A stretch of 64,000 nucleotides of DNA from Sialis fuliginosa (lineage: Eukaryota; Arthropoda; Insecta; Megaloptera; Sialidae), in contig OY540809.1 in assembly GCA_961205875.1 (NCBI GenBank), positions 21,588,267 through 21,652,266 of the forward strand, in the 5' to 3' direction. The notes beneath the pieces were generated by a model. It was given only the letters and a program-made list of their open reading frames with translations. It did not search any database and was not told where the DNA came from. Made by a program: the position numbers and the translations under genes. Each line of letters begins with the position of its first letter. Position 1 is the first letter of the stretch. Positions 12,184-25,410 of the stretch are shown piece by piece.

Positions 12184-13255
12184 CTGCAAAAAAATTACAT
12201 TATAATTACTAAAACTATAGGTCTAAAGGCGGCAACCAAAATTTGGACTAAAAATAGGGTAACTCATCAGTCAACGATTTCGTAAACATACTGTATATAA
12301 AAACGGAAAGTCCGATCAACCCCGTCTTTCACATTTTAGATAGATAATTTAATTTTTTATACTATTTTATATTATCATTTTAACCAAAAATTGACCCTAA
12401 TGGCGCCCAAAAAAAAAATTAAAAAAAGAAAAATTATACAAATACATTGAAATAGATTCGTAAAATTATTATATCTAGTAAACTAAAAGTCGGATCAACC
12501 CCATCTTTCATGTTTTGGTCATATATAACTTAAAATTTGGTTTTTAAAGTAAAATTTTTATTTCAGGCGCCATTTTTTTCTTAATTATTACTTATATAAA
12601 TATAATATTATATTATAGTTTGTAGTATGTATTAAAATAAGAATGAATTGTAATTCTTTATTTATTTTTAGATTTAAAAAAATCTATAATAGTTTATTAA
12701 TTAATATTTTAATATGTTATTTTAATTTATTAAATAACCTTGATGTTTTAAATTCAACAGTTAAATACAAAATAGATTCTGAAAAATCAATATTAGGTAT
12801 TGAATCAAATAAAATATTAAATAAGTTGATCAAATGACATACATACATATATAGGTAGGTATCATTTTTATCTAAATATTTCATTAAGGTAATTTTTTTA
12901 ACAGAAACGATAATAAGGGACTAAAAAGTTTGTAAACTAACTTAATAAAATACTAATACTAATAATTTAACTTCACATAAAAAATGTACAAAACTTTTAA
13001 TTAACTATATTTTATATAGTTTTACCTTTTAATATTTCGTTTTCGTAACAATTTTTTTAACAAGAACTGTTCACTAAATATGTACGAGTAAATCACAACA
13101 TTTTATGAATTTTCACACAGTACTGAAAGATAACCAATCTATTTGTATAAACATGATAATATTTTTAAATAATCGATCTTATTACTATATGGAATATTGT
13201 ATTAAACTTTCATACTTATTATTAATTTGATTAATTTTAGATATTTATTTGAATA
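12184..13255. other. Upstream flank or intron of the SLC19 gene
   Basis: A splice acceptor at 12184-12185 means this stretch is intronic on the minus strand. An AT-rich direct repeat about 180 bases apart ('cggatcaaccccatctttca' at about 12492 and a similar copy at about 12313) is visible. The open reading frame at 12643-12837 is very AT-rich and resembles no known protein. Confidence 0.45.
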
Positions 13256-13634
13256 AGGTACTGGCACCAGTCTAGTCCTAAATCACTTAATTAAAATAAA
13301 GTTGAATTTAAATTAATCGATGTTAAGGTACTGACACCAATCTTGGACATGTTACTAATAAAACAAGTACCTGTTTATTAAATATAGTTTAAAAAAATTT
13401 AATTACAGCCTTTTATTTTGTTTATTTTTTTCCAGTAATGGATAAGGTAAAACCAGTAATGGACATCCAGTAATGGACACTTGCTAATGATAAGTGCTAC
13501 AACACAAAAGTTATATAATAACTTATAATTAGTTTATATCCACCATTTTGACACCCAAATTAAGCTGCTTTACAGTTCAAGTGTCTATAGATTATGATTC
13601 ACTGGGGTATTGTCCAAGACGGGTGCCAGTACCT
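13256..13634. mobile_element. Short AGGTACTGGCACC-family element
   Basis: Left end AGGTACTGGCACCAGTCTAG and right end 'gacgggtgccagtacct', with TA on each side. A second left end ('aggtactgacaccaatcttg') lies 69 bases inside. The bases between the two ends match the flank of the 4911-5431 copy ('aaataaagttgaatttaaattaat'). This copy therefore carries a captured flank or a nested insertion. Confidence 0.7.
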
Positions 13635-14391
13635 TATGAATGAACTTTGATGTAACACATTTTTTAAACTGACTCAACACTTATGATTTCCATTAAATAT
13701 TTCTTAATGTTATTATGATATTTTCAGACTGATATTATTCATGTGTATATATTTTTATGACGAATACATTTTTTATGAATATTATCAAACATAGATAAGG
13801 TACATGGTTATCCGAACTATTTTAATACAGGTACACACATACCTACTTATGAATATAATAATATAATTATAGTCTGCATGTTATTGTCGTCAGTGGAGTG
13901 TATAAAATTGTTATACAGTAATATTAAATTAATATTATTTATTTTCTTTTTTGCTTTAATTGGTTCGCTTATTGTTAGTTAAAATCTAACGTACAAATGG
14001 ATTTTGATATTATGATACAGCATATGGAAATAAATTTTAAATTCATTCTAAGCACGCTACTGATTTTAGTGACTTTCGGATTGCACTCATTGCCAAGCTT
14101 TTCTTAACACAGGAGTGTTTATTTTAGTATACAGAGTTGAATTACTTTTTTTACTTGAATATATTTTTAAAGTGAATTATTTATAAGTTTTGTAATTGAA
14201 TGAATTAAATGCACCATAATTATTTTTAAATATTCAAAAACACGAAGCAAAATAAAGATTATTTTATAACTCAATGATTTTGAGAACCGTTTTCAATAAC
14301 AATAGTTATCTACAGTTTATCACAAACTATTCGGTAACTATGAATTCGACGTTTTGTTTTGAATTGTAGTTAAAGGGTTTGATTGATTACA
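13635..14391. other. Intergenic AT-rich DNA, no gene seen
   Basis: Only AT-rich sequence without exon-like composition was found between two mobile elements. Confidence 0.4.
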
Positions 14392-14392
14392 G

Positions 14393-14551
14393 TGGCGTAC
14401 CCAAAAAACATTCGGGGGGAAATAATTTTTTTTTGTAATTTTAACTCATTTTTATTTTTTTATGCATCAAAATTGTTAAATTAAATAATGTATATTGGAA
14501 AATTCGAGAAAGGGGGGAGGTTCTAACCCCCTTGGGTGTAGTACTGATTGC
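14393..14551. mobile_element. hAT-type miniature element (CAGTGGCGTAC family)
   Basis: The left end CAGTGGCGTACCC faces a decayed right end 'gggtgtagtactg'. The flanks are ATTGATTA and ATTGCTTA, an 8-bp duplication with one change. Interior runs of G and the words 'attaaataatgtatattgg' are shared with the copies at 18253, 30571 and 59458. Confidence 0.7.
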
Positions 14552-15018
14552 TTATATCAATAGTTACCGATAGTTTGAGTTAAATATTGTATTGAAGCCG
14601 GAAATCATTTGTTAGGTATGATATTTCATAGCAACACTAATATAAATCATGCGACAGAAATCGCATATCCGTACGGGTCTTACTATACTGGTCGAACTAA
14701 ACAATAAATATAATTCAGGGTTCTGAAATAGTAAAACTAATAATGAAAAGTAAATTAATAATACAGAAGTAATCTAGTTTCAGAATTAATCAATCTACAA
14801 CAAAAAAACATACACACACAAAATACAGTGGCGCGTTATAAAGTTTTCAGCTAACAATAAAACAATTATTTTCACTTTATGAGCTTCTACACTACTTAAA
14901 GAAATTTTGGTGCCACCCTGGATTAAATTGGGTATGTGGGTATTTTTTATTCATGGTCACTCATTATTTGAGTCTTGTACTCACGCTCGTGACAATTTAA
15001 TATATGTATATACTTATA

Positions 15019-17399
15019 AGGTAACGGCACCGGTCTTGGCAAGCACCCCAGTAATGGCAAATGTTTAATTAAATGTCCTGAATTTGAAATATGTGATGAT
15101 ATTTGATTATAATCATTTCTGAATATTAATCTATGTATATTTAACTGTCTTACAGCGTGATTTGATGACAATCGGCCAATAGGTGTCAAAATGGTGGACA
15201 TTTAAACATCGCGGATCAGTCGAAATTTACGTAGTGTGTATTTTCTTATGTAAATGATTAGTGGATCGAGTTTGATTATTAGTGATTTTTATGCTGCTTA
15301 AATTTTTTTTTTGAAGTGAAATTAATATGTTTCATTCTTGAACATATCTTAAAGATAAGGTCACCACTAAATTTAATTTTATTGTTCTAGGAGGGGTTTT
15401 GTGTTCAATAACCATTACTGGGTATTCATTTTTCACTAATACCCAGTAGTGGCAGCGATGTTTTCAAATGTAGTTTTCATTACTAGGTGTGAAATATGTT
15501 AAGAAGGCGGGTTGAAATTATTAATATATAGTGAATTATAATTCTATAGATAAATTTGCAATTAACATATTCAAATTAGGTCAGGTAAGTATTAAGGAAA
15601 ATTTACGATTGATATTATTTTATGCAAAAATATATAAAAACATAAAGTCAAATTGAAGGTAATTGTTATGTTTGTTTCAATTGTTTAATGTACAAAAAAA
15701 TATTGAATAATTAAAGCAGATCCGTATTAAGGAAGTAATTTAAATAATATTTTCTAAAAAATTATATTCTATAGTTATAAGGTAAAAAAATAGTTGTTAT
15801 ATTGACAGTATTTGAATAAATTATAATATTGAAAATTTAGAGCAGGCCCGTATTAACGAAAATTTATAATATTTTATATTTAAAATATACAAAAATTTAA
15901 AGAAAAGCTTAGACAGTTATGTTGATATAATTTAAATAAAATATAGAACTGTGCAGTTTAGGCAGGCCTGTATTAAAGAAAATTTACAAATCATTTTTAT
16001 CGTAAAAAATACAAAAAAAGAAAAATTAATGATAGTTATGTTGGACGTACCCGCTTCGCTCGTGTTGTATAATTTTTTATACTTATTAGCAGTAGAAATA
16101 ATATTATTTTAAGATAGATATTGAAATATCATTTTTATTGTATTTTTTGCTTTTTATTCATTATAAGATACTGGCATAACATATGTGATGTGAATTCATC
16201 ATCAGAAGAAAGTGTGGTTAACATAAAGACGACTGTTAATTAACTTGCTTACTATAAATTTATAATTTATAAATTTTTATAATTAATTGTTAGTTAAATA
16301 CTTGCTTATTATTTGTGATTTATAATTTGTTAATTAAAAAAATAATTTTAATTGTGTAACTATCACACATGTGTTTTACTAAAGCATCTGCAGAAATTAT
16401 AATAGATAATATTAATTGTATATTTTTCTTAATACGCCCCTGACTCAAAAATTACAATATAACAACTGCGGATGGTAAACATGTTCATGTTTATATAATT
16501 TTTATGAAAAAATATTCATTATAAATTTTTCTTAATACGTGCCTGGCTAAAATATTAATATATACATTTTTGGTTTAACTACATCAATGCTATAACGGTT
16601 TCATTTTTATATGGTTTTTTTGGAAAATATTAATTATGAATTCTTCTTAATACGTACCTGACTAAAATATTCATATATACATTTTCGTATTAACTACATT
16701 AATTCCATAACTTATTACTAAATGGTTTCGTTTTATACAGTTTTTATTGGAAAAATTAATTTTAAATTCTATTTAATACGTGCCTGGCTTAAATATTCAA
16801 TATACATTATAAGTTTAATTACATAGATATAACAACTTCCATTAGTTAACATTTTCATTTTTAAACAAATTTTATGAGAAAATACTAATAGTAAATTCTT
16901 CTTAATACGTGCCTGGCTTAAATATTCAATAACATTATCGGTTTAATTACATCGATATCAAAAGTTCCATTGCTTAGTATTTAATTACTTATGATTTATT
17001 ATTAAATATGAACTATAAATTTTACTTAATCCGACCCTGCTCTAATTAAAAATGTAATCTATTTACTTATTTATTTATTGTATGACATTTCATGATATTT
17101 ACCTTTAGTTTAAAAAAATTTTTTTTATAACAAAGTACTAGAAATATCATTTTGCCATCACTGGGTTGCCATAACTGGTTTTACCTCTGCCACTACTGGA
17201 GAAAAAACATGATCAAAATAAAAGGCTATAATTTAAAGAAAAAACCTATATTTGCGGATTTTGGTAATGAAATTGATTAAATAAAGAGTTACTTGATTAA
17301 TTAGTAACATGATTTCATGAAAATTACAAAAAACAAGCTCATTAATCCAAAAAAACTGAAAACTTGCTCTTATAGTGGCCACCACTGGTGCCTTTACCT
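15019..17399. mobile_element. Large TA-flanked element, copy B (2.4 kb)
   Basis: Over 95% alike by eye to copy A in the same orientation, with the same ends and TA borders. It keeps about 37 bases near 15317-15355 that copy A lacks. It has six instead of eight units in the right-hand array, about two repeat periods shorter. A minus-strand reading frame at 14947-15201 only reads across its left end and is not a gene. Confidence 0.85.
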
Positions 17400-17401
17400 T
17401 A

Positions 17402-18252
17402 TATAATTTTAAAATATATTTGATTTCGTTAAAAGTATATAAAATAACAAGAAAAGTTGTTTCAAACCGTTTGGGCTTCCACCAACAGGGACGCTAAATT
17501 TAAATTTCGATATTATTAATTCAGTAATAAATTTATAAAAGATTGGTTTGGGGCCCCTACTGGTGGGAGTCCTAGGTATTTGCCCTTTTTATCCATAAGA
17601 TAATGCACCACTGACAAAATACTTTAAATACGAACCTGCCACATGCATTAAATAACATTCTGCATTTATAAGCTAAGCACAAACAATGCAATATAAATAT
17701 AATATGTAAATTATATCGTTCAACATACATATTTTTTTTTTCACAATCTATTAAAATACTTACTTATATCATCTCCATTTAACAAGTAAAATTAACATGT
17801 TTGTCACAAAAATATTTATTATTAACTATGATAATATATGTATTTAAAAAAATAAATATTAACACGGTATGTATCAGTTTAGCTGTTCTTATATTGAACT
17901 AATTTTGTAACTAACGCATGGCTCAAATACAACGACCTATGCTGTGATAGCAAAAAGAACAAAATGCTACTCCACGAGTTTTTTTTTTGTATTTTTTTGT
18001 ACACATATGTAGTATATGTTTTTTAAATGATTGTTCATGCAGCATTATACCACTGATTTGAAAATACTTTTATTATATAACAGCAAAACAGTGATTTTAA
18101 ACCTGTACTAGACTGCAAAAGATTTATACAAATTATACATTTATTTTTTTATTTATAAAAATAGTTTTTAAGTGATATTCGATTTTATATATAGTACCAC
18201 ATTCTTTCATACCTAGTATTGATTTACATTTTATTTTATTATTTATTAGGAC
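17402..18252. other. Intergenic DNA with a degenerate repeat fragment
   Basis: A G/C-richer fragment at about 17455-17580 ('gggcttccaccaac' ... 'ctactggtgggagtcc') has weakly complementary ends, suggesting a decayed miniature element. The rest is AT-rich without genes. Confidence 0.35.
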
Positions 18253-18455
18253 CAGTGGCGTACTGGAGGTTTTTTAGAGGTTAGACCCCCCCCCCCCCCT
18301 CCCCCGAATTTGTCAATATACATTATTTAATTTAACAATTGTGAATATTGTGATACATAAAAGAAAAAAAATTCATATAATTAAAAAATAATAATAAACA
18401 TTTTAAAAATAGTAATCACCCCCCCCCCCCCTCATTTTTTCTAGGTGTGCAGCTG
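18253..18455. mobile_element. hAT-type miniature element with exact 8-bp target duplication
   Basis: Left end CAGTGGCGTACTGG, right end 'taggtgtgcagctg', with C-rich runs inside each end. ATTAGGAC occurs immediately on both sides (18245-18252 and 18456-18463), a perfect 8-bp duplication as made by hAT transposases. Non-coding. Confidence 0.85.
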
Positions 18456-18463
18456 ATTAGGAC

Positions 18464-18939
18464 TTAATCCGTGATAAGAGTTAGGAGGTTGGCATATTTT
18501 GACGAGACGAGATCGAAATTAAATTGTTTATATTTTTTCGAAACGAGTTTTTAGGTTATAAAAATCGAAACTAAATATATAGACGAGCTTTACTATAACC
18601 TGCCAAAATCAGTCCTTTGCTTTTATAATAATGTACCTAATAAGACTGTATATAATGATATTAATACTGAACCGATTTCAGTGCGGTTTTCACCAATAGT
18701 TATGAAAAACCTAGTTTATGAAAACCTAAGATTTAAAAAGATTAAAAAAAGTCGTGTTTTGTTTCCATGATGTCACAACATACAACTGTCATTTATATAA
18801 AAACATAATTGGATGAATAAAGTGTTTTACAATGAGAGTTTTGATGTATAATTTGTGGATATTAACCCGAGCAACACCGGGTCCAATGTGCTAGATTATA
18901 TAAAATATAGTCAATATTTGTTCTTAATTAAAGCATCAA
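18464..18939. repeat. Intergenic DNA with decayed retroposon tail
   Basis: The segment at about 18780-18896 ends 'acccgagcaacaccgggtcc' followed by 'aatgtgctag'. Its reverse complement resembles the start of the repeat at 44327-44360 ('ctagcgcattggacccgatg'). It is a dispersed insect repeat fragment. No gene seen. Confidence 0.5.
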
Positions 18940-18944
18940 CATCA

Positions 18945-19093
18945 GTGGCGCACCGATATGGGGGTTTGGGGTTAGAACTTCTTACCCTGAATTTGTCAAT
19001 ATCCATTAATTAATTTAACAAATATGATAGATAAATATTAAAATCAGATATAATTACCCCCTCCCCCGATTTTTTTCTGGGTGTGCCACTGTA
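18945..19093. mobile_element. CAGTGGCG-family miniature element
   Basis: Left end CAGTGGCGCACCGATATGGG and right end 'tgggtgtgccactg', about 149 bases, with a G-rich left and C-rich right interior. Flanking 8-mers do not match, so the target duplication has decayed. Confidence 0.7.
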
Positions 19094-19495
19094 AGCTATC
19101 AACTAAAGTTGAGAAATCATCAGTTTTTAATTATTGTGACTTTTATAAATAAATACGTACGCTTATACACTCCATATTATAGGTTTTTTGACACATTTAC
19201 TCACAATTTTTCACTTATATGATACACGTAACACAGCAAGATCGAATGAAAACGTACATTAACAATACTGAAATTAGCACATCAGTCATTGATTTCTGAT
19301 AGTGACATTGAGTTTGACCAATGATCAGCAAGATATAGTTTATTTAAATAATTTAAATGAATCTGCCATAAGTTTAATTGATTGATTTAATACATATTCA
19401 TATGATAGACGATACACATAAATTTATTTAGTCATTGTTTTATTGATTATTAATATAAGTTAATTCATATATAACTGACCACTGCTAATTTTTAG

Positions 19496-20240
19496 CACTG
19501 GTGTTAAGGAAGGTTCTTTGCTAAACATATTAAATATTCACAATTTTCTAGTTAAACTCCAAGACGATATTTTTCTAAGTCGCGGTCTGTTGAGACAAGG
19601 TCGGCGTATTTTTGAAGTTATACTTCTTAGTAATGCAACGGAAATTAAATACGCGTTGCATGCAACGGAAACTATTTAACAACATGAAGTTAGGTTAGGT
19701 GTTGATAATAAAGGTTTCTGTTATAATTGTTGATCATGCAGATTTTAAGTTTTGAATATATACGCTAGATGTCACTACGCTAAAGAAGTATAACATTTAA
19801 AGCGTGTACATAAGTACACACACCCACACTTATTAATGAAACAAGACTAACATAAAACAAGACTTATTTAAATTTCGTGGATAGAAGACTCGTTTCTATA
19901 TTCTATTAAATATGATCTTTGAAATTTCTTCATAGGTCTTAAAATGGTGATTAAGGTATTAATTAGGCTTAAAATAATCATCGCCACAGGTTACTAACGA
20001 TAAATATTAAATAACTGTTCTGTATGAAAGAAGTGGCTGTTTTTTGGCGTAATGATATCTAGCTTACAAATATAAAACTAAAAACCTGTTTTACCGACTG
20101 TCGTAACAAATATGTATTATCCACACCTAACCTAACTTCACGATGTTGTTTTCATGCAACGTGCATTTCATTGCCGTTGAATTACTAAAATTTCACCCTA
20201 AACGAGCCTAAAGAAGTATAACTTCAAAAATAAAAAGGTA
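19496..20240. repeat. Inverted pair of retroposon-like repeats
   Basis: Words 'gaagttatacttctt', 'gcaacggaa' and 'gttaggttaggtgt' at 19608-19700 reappear as reverse complements at 20127-20230 ('acacctaacctaac', 'aagaagtataacttc'). The same words occur at 50390-50460 and 51150-51230. It is a composite or foldback dispersed repeat with no coding capacity recognised. Confidence 0.6.
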
Positions 20241-22834
20241 AACTTTTGAAAGAAGTGAGTTGAAAAGTATATCAAAAATCACTCAAGATTTTTTAATGTT
20301 AAATTTTTCGCACATAAATTGTAATAAATATTTAAATTAATATTTTTCTTCTTACTTAGTTATCACAAGTTTATTGTTTTACAAAATAAGTATAAAACAT
20401 TAAAAAATATAACACATACTTATGTAGGATATTTATAATATTTAATGTAATTGATGATTGATATGATCTTGAAAGACAAAATTTTTTATCTGTTTCGTTA
20501 ACAATGAAATATACAGTTTTAAAATGTGTGAAATACAAATATTAAATTTGTTTGCAATTTGAAAGAACTCCCTCACTCGTATTGAATACCTATTGTAAGC
20601 GGCGATGGCATTTAGGATATTAATAACCGTAGAAGCCCAGCAGGTTGGCGTCTGCTAAATTGGTGACCAGGAGACTTTGAAATATCAAACCTTAAGGGTT
20701 AACAAAGTAAATAGTTTGAAATATCACACAGTGCCTGAGGGTTAACGCGAACAGAGCCAAGTTTAAAATGTCAAAGTTGACTATTACCTTTATAGCGATG
20801 CCTTAGGATGACAAAGTGAATTAAGCCAAAATCACAGCTCTGATCAGTGTAAGACTTCGAGGGAGTCTGACTTGTAAAGTTATATACTATATAAAATTGA
20901 TAGGCCCTTTGGAGGTTTGTGAGGTGTGCGGTATAGCTTAGGTCCAGGTGTCTTCTGGAGGTCAAAAGTCATTGTTTTTGTTTTTGCTGCAGTTGTTCTC
21001 ACTGCGTTTTACATATTTATAATTCTTAATTAAGCGCGTGTCTCTTTGACGTCTTCTTATAGCTTGTATGTATAGAGTTTCTTCAATATTGTGACGTAAT
21101 TCTTTTTTTTTTCGTTAGAAAACCACATGGTCTTTATTGGTCAGGATTTTACAGCAAATAGTAATTCTAAATAATTTTTGATCTTGGTATAGTATTATTT
21201 ATCTAACAATAAGTATAGTAAAAATTGTAATATATTATTTATAATAGAGGTGCCACTTCTTAAAATTTTACTGCACATGTTGAACTAAAAATTATTTTTA
21301 ATTTCTTTACTTTTTCTGTTAGATGAAACACGTGATTGCTTATATTCAAGAAAAATATTAATTTTTATATTTTTTATATTCATAATATTTATTTAAAACT
21401 AAAAATGTTAAGTGTTACGATACAAAACTATAGTTCCTACGTATGGGTAGTGCTTAAATTTTTTCAACTCACTTGTATTAAAAAAAATTCTTATGAAAAT
21501 AGTTTTTGTTTAGTTGTCACAAAACATCAGTTGCGTGTGTTACTTTAGTATAAATTTAATCGACGAAGAAAAATTAATGAAATTTGGAAGATGAACCAAT
21601 AAATAAATAGTGAAATTTTCAAATTTTCAATCTTTTACTTTAAATTATTATACACATTCATTTATAACTACAAGTGACACCATAATAATATCTAGATCTT
21701 ACAGGGCTCTCATATCCTATCACGGACCCCAATACTGGAACTTGTTGGCGGGCACCCTTAGAAATTTTTTTTCAGTAAGGTTATTTTAGGTCTTTCAATA
21801 GAAAAAAATGTAATACAAATTTTTGAATTATATCTTTTTTTTAGGTTTTCAATTCAAATTTTTATTTTTTATCAATGAGTTTTTTTTGCCCTCCAAACCG
21901 GCCCCCCTTAACCCCGGAACGTGGTGGCCCTAAGATCTTATTTATTTAGGTTTAAACATTTTAAAAAATTGTAGAGTTTATAGCAATAAAATGTTTGAAG
22001 TTTAAAATAACGAACATACAAATTCTCCAGTTTTATAGTTATATTAATTAAGCTACTGTGGGTTTAATGTCAAAATTTCTTAAAAAGTAACCATTGACAA
22101 CAGTAAATATAAAATAAACTCAAAAAATGAGACACATATTTGAAATAAAATCTTTAAAGGAATTAATATTAAGAAGTAAATATGACCTAAATATGACCTT
22201 TTCACAATATTATCAATAAGTTTTATGAGACTTTAGAATTAATGTTGTTAGTATAGCGATTTGAATTAATTTTGTATGATTATTTATTAAATTATTTATG
22301 TAAGAAGGATATGGAAAAAATCAATTGTTTTGTGCCAACTTTGACAGTTAATATGAAGTTAATGAATTATTTTGGAAACACTGTTGAGTTATCTTGGAGG
22401 AATATTCCCGCAATTTTAAGTCTAAGGTAATTTTTTTGTTATAACAAATAATAGTTCAATTAAGTATTAGAATAGCATGTAGAATTTTGTAAAATTGAAT
22501 TTTTTGGTTATAATAAGTAGATATAGTTTTTGTGAGAAATTATATATATAACAGCATGTTTTACTTGTAATATTAATATAATTATTATGATCGTTACCTC
22601 TTCTGTAACTGTAGTCAAGATTATGTGATACGACTATCATTTTGATAAATATTTATTATATTATTGTAAAAAAAGTTTTCTTGTTACACTTTTCACTAAA
22701 TATCGATTTTATTTTTTCAACTTTTTTGACGTAACAGTAATATTTTTTTTTAGTGGAAAAACAATAAATAAGTTAACATTCTTTAAACTCAATTAGACAT
22801 TACCACTTTCGCAAAATCTGATTTACATTTTATT
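20241..22834. other. Intergenic DNA, no gene recognised
   Basis: A less AT-rich patch at about 20575-20960 contains 'ggtgaccaggagac' and reads like a decayed retroelement end. I could not identify a domain in any frame. A further G/C-rich patch at 21700-21935 ('cctccaaaccggcccccc') looks like a decayed miniature element. The frames at 20771-20965 and 21336-21548 show no family resemblance. Confidence 0.4.
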
Positions 22835-22835
22835 T

Positions 22836-23206
22836 TGAAGTGAAACTTCTTTAACGAGACTAGTGAATTGGAATGACCTCGACAGATTTTAAAATTCGAC
22901 ACGTTTTAAATATGAAACGCTAAGAACAGTGTGCATATGCATGAGTAGATGTATAAGAAAAAGTTGGATGGATAGCGCAGGCGTACAAGCCACTGTACGT
23001 CGGTTATACGTGAGATAAAGATGAGTAAATATATAAGAAAAAGATGAATGAATGCGTACAAGTTAGTTTACGTTGGTGTTAAATTACGTGTTTTTTAAAT
23101 ATGGTTTTTATGTTAAAATAATGCATTTAATTATTAATTTTATAATCGTTTACTTCATTTATTCAATTCACATGGTTAATGCAATCAAAATAAGTTTCAC
23201 TTCAAC
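22836..23206. mobile_element. Miniature element with TGAAGTGAAACTT ends
   Basis: The left end 'attttgaagtgaaactt' and right end 'aagtttcacttcaa' are inverted copies. Inside, about 60 bases ('tgtataagaaaaagttggat...gcgtacaag') are repeated in tandem from about 22945 and 23010. Non-coding. Confidence 0.6.
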
Positions 23207-25405
23207 CGTGTGCTTATGTCGGTGAGGCAACGCCATTATTTTTTAAATAGTTATTTCTGATAAGACAATATTAGAATTATAATACATATAATTATTTATT
23301 TACATCTAGGACAGGAACATATCATATTATCACGATATGAATAATGTGTTACCTATAATATATTTCAATAAAAAATCTTCTAGGGCATTACAACCTTGTT
23401 ATAATGAAACATTTGTAGCAACGTAATAAATAACAATGTCGTTATACTTAAAGGTTGATACGCCTTAGTTACAATTTGCAATTAAAAGTCCCTTGCAACT
23501 ATATGTTTTTTATTGTATAAAGTGCAATTTTAGATTGTATCGATAAATATGTGTAGGAATAGTAGGGCAAACGTGATATATTTTTAATTATTTATTTTTA
23601 TGCAAATTGTACTTCTTGTGTTAAGAACAGTTCGATTTTTTTAAATTATTACATGTTACTATATATTATTGCTCATTTTCTTAATGTTATCTGACCTCCC
23701 TAAAAAGTTTACATACATATAATTTATTTTAATAAATAATAAATATTTTTTATTGTGGCCTAAATGTTAAAAATGACGTATTGAAGGAGAAATAATGTAT
23801 CAGTATATTTTTTACCAACATTTTAAATGTATTTTTCCTTAAATTATAACATAAAATAGGAAAAAAATGTTACACGATTATTTTTTATCAGTACTGTTCA
23901 GTGGTGAATTAATACTTATGGGGCCCTATGTAAAATTAAATCGAGGGGCCTCTTAAATTATATTTTTTCGTATAGCCTTATACATATTATCAAACAAAAA
24001 AATCAATCAGTTTATCTGGAAAAATAAAAAGTAGATTTATTTAGTAATATAGACGCCCGTGGACAATTATCTTTTTTGATCATAGTAAAATCCGTCACTC
24101 TAATGTTCGGTATTATAAATTTTCTAACAAAAGTCGCTAGCTAGCAAACACTTTCAAAAGTGGTATCAAACCTCTATTACAGTTCCCTTGAAGTTTCATG
24201 AAGTATTTGACAAGTTTCTCGCACGTGCGGTTAGTAAACACCAACGCTATTAAAACAGTGGTGAATTATGAAAATTATTTTGTATGGTCAAAGTCGCCAA
24301 CTGTGTTATAATAAGTTGAAGTATCACTGCTCTAAATTCCAAAACAAATTCATAGGTAATAACAAAGAATTAATAGCCCATTTGAAAGTGCTTAATACCT
24401 AAAAAATTTTATTAACTTTTTTATAATACCGGACATTACTGTGTCGACTGAATTTTTATGGGAGTTTGTCAGTAATATTTTATATAATTGAGGCGGTGAG
24501 TTTCAAAACTCGTTCCATCGTTGATTCGATCCATTAAAAAAAATCGAGATGAAATAATGCCAAAAATTCTTTCAAACTGGAACTCAGCACCTCAATTGTA
24601 AAATGAACATTTATTTTAATTTTCTCAAAATTTTACTGTTTGTGCTATAGATTCTTAAATTTTCGCGGTCATCATCACCACGTGACTAACATCATTCATA
24701 ATTAATATTTAACATAAGCTTTATGTGATCAAACCATGCAATTATTGCAATATGTAAATCGAATCTAAGAGCCACTACTTTGTGTATTTTCTATTTTATG
24801 TAACTTACATGGTAACCTCGAATTAAAATAACAATTCACGAAAACTTTATGATCATCAATATTATCGGTAATTTCCATTTAATTTTAATTTTCTACATAT
24901 TATATATATTTACATTTTTAAAATCAGTATCTCGATACATCGTATTTATTGAATATTCAGCTTTTTCCCTTTCGTTGTGATTTTTCCGGCAATGCATTTG
25001 TTCTTTGGTTCATGGTTATAAATGTCGCGTGAAAGTCTGGCAACGAGAAAATCAGCTGATCGCGAGATGCAACCAACACGCATGTGCTAGATTTAATATT
25101 ATGTACATACAAGTGTGTGTGTGTGAACGTATATGTGTGGGTGTGTGTGAGAGTGTACGTGTGTTTCTATGACGTCATATCTGAAATATCGAACGGTTCA
25201 AATGAATGAGATAGAAAATGTTTTGTAGATAATATTAAAAACCAGGTACGTATCTACATATATAGATTTTAAAATATCTGGGGGTCACATTGAACGGATA
25301 TAGGTTAATAGGGCTGCGGGTTATTTTAGGTATAAAAAGGATAATTTATCAGTTATAGGTTATATCAATTATATAGTAAAACAATTTCATTATTTATTTA
25401 AAAAA
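23207..25405. other. Intergenic AT-rich DNA, no gene seen
   Basis: A G-rich repeat fragment ('cagtggtgaattaatactta' then 'ggggcc') at about 23900-23960 resembles one end of a hAT-type element. A GT-rich microsatellite lies at about 25106-25165. Nothing exon-like. Confidence 0.4.
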
Positions 25406-25410
25406 AAAAA

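Noticed and set aside
12643-12837. 64-codon AT-rich frame
   Set aside because: Almost entirely A/T codons (I, K, N, L, F), no domain, no splice context.
14947-15201. 84-codon minus-strand frame at the left end of copy B
   Set aside because: It reads across the element border and is interrupted in copy A.
19687-19702. GGTTAGGTTAGG-like words, also near 28608 and 29424, as telomeric TTAGG repeats
   Set aside because: Only two units each, always inside dispersed repeats; no array.
20575-20960. Primer-binding-site-like word in an LTR retrotransposon
   Set aside because: No long terminal repeats, gag or pol sequence could be found around it.
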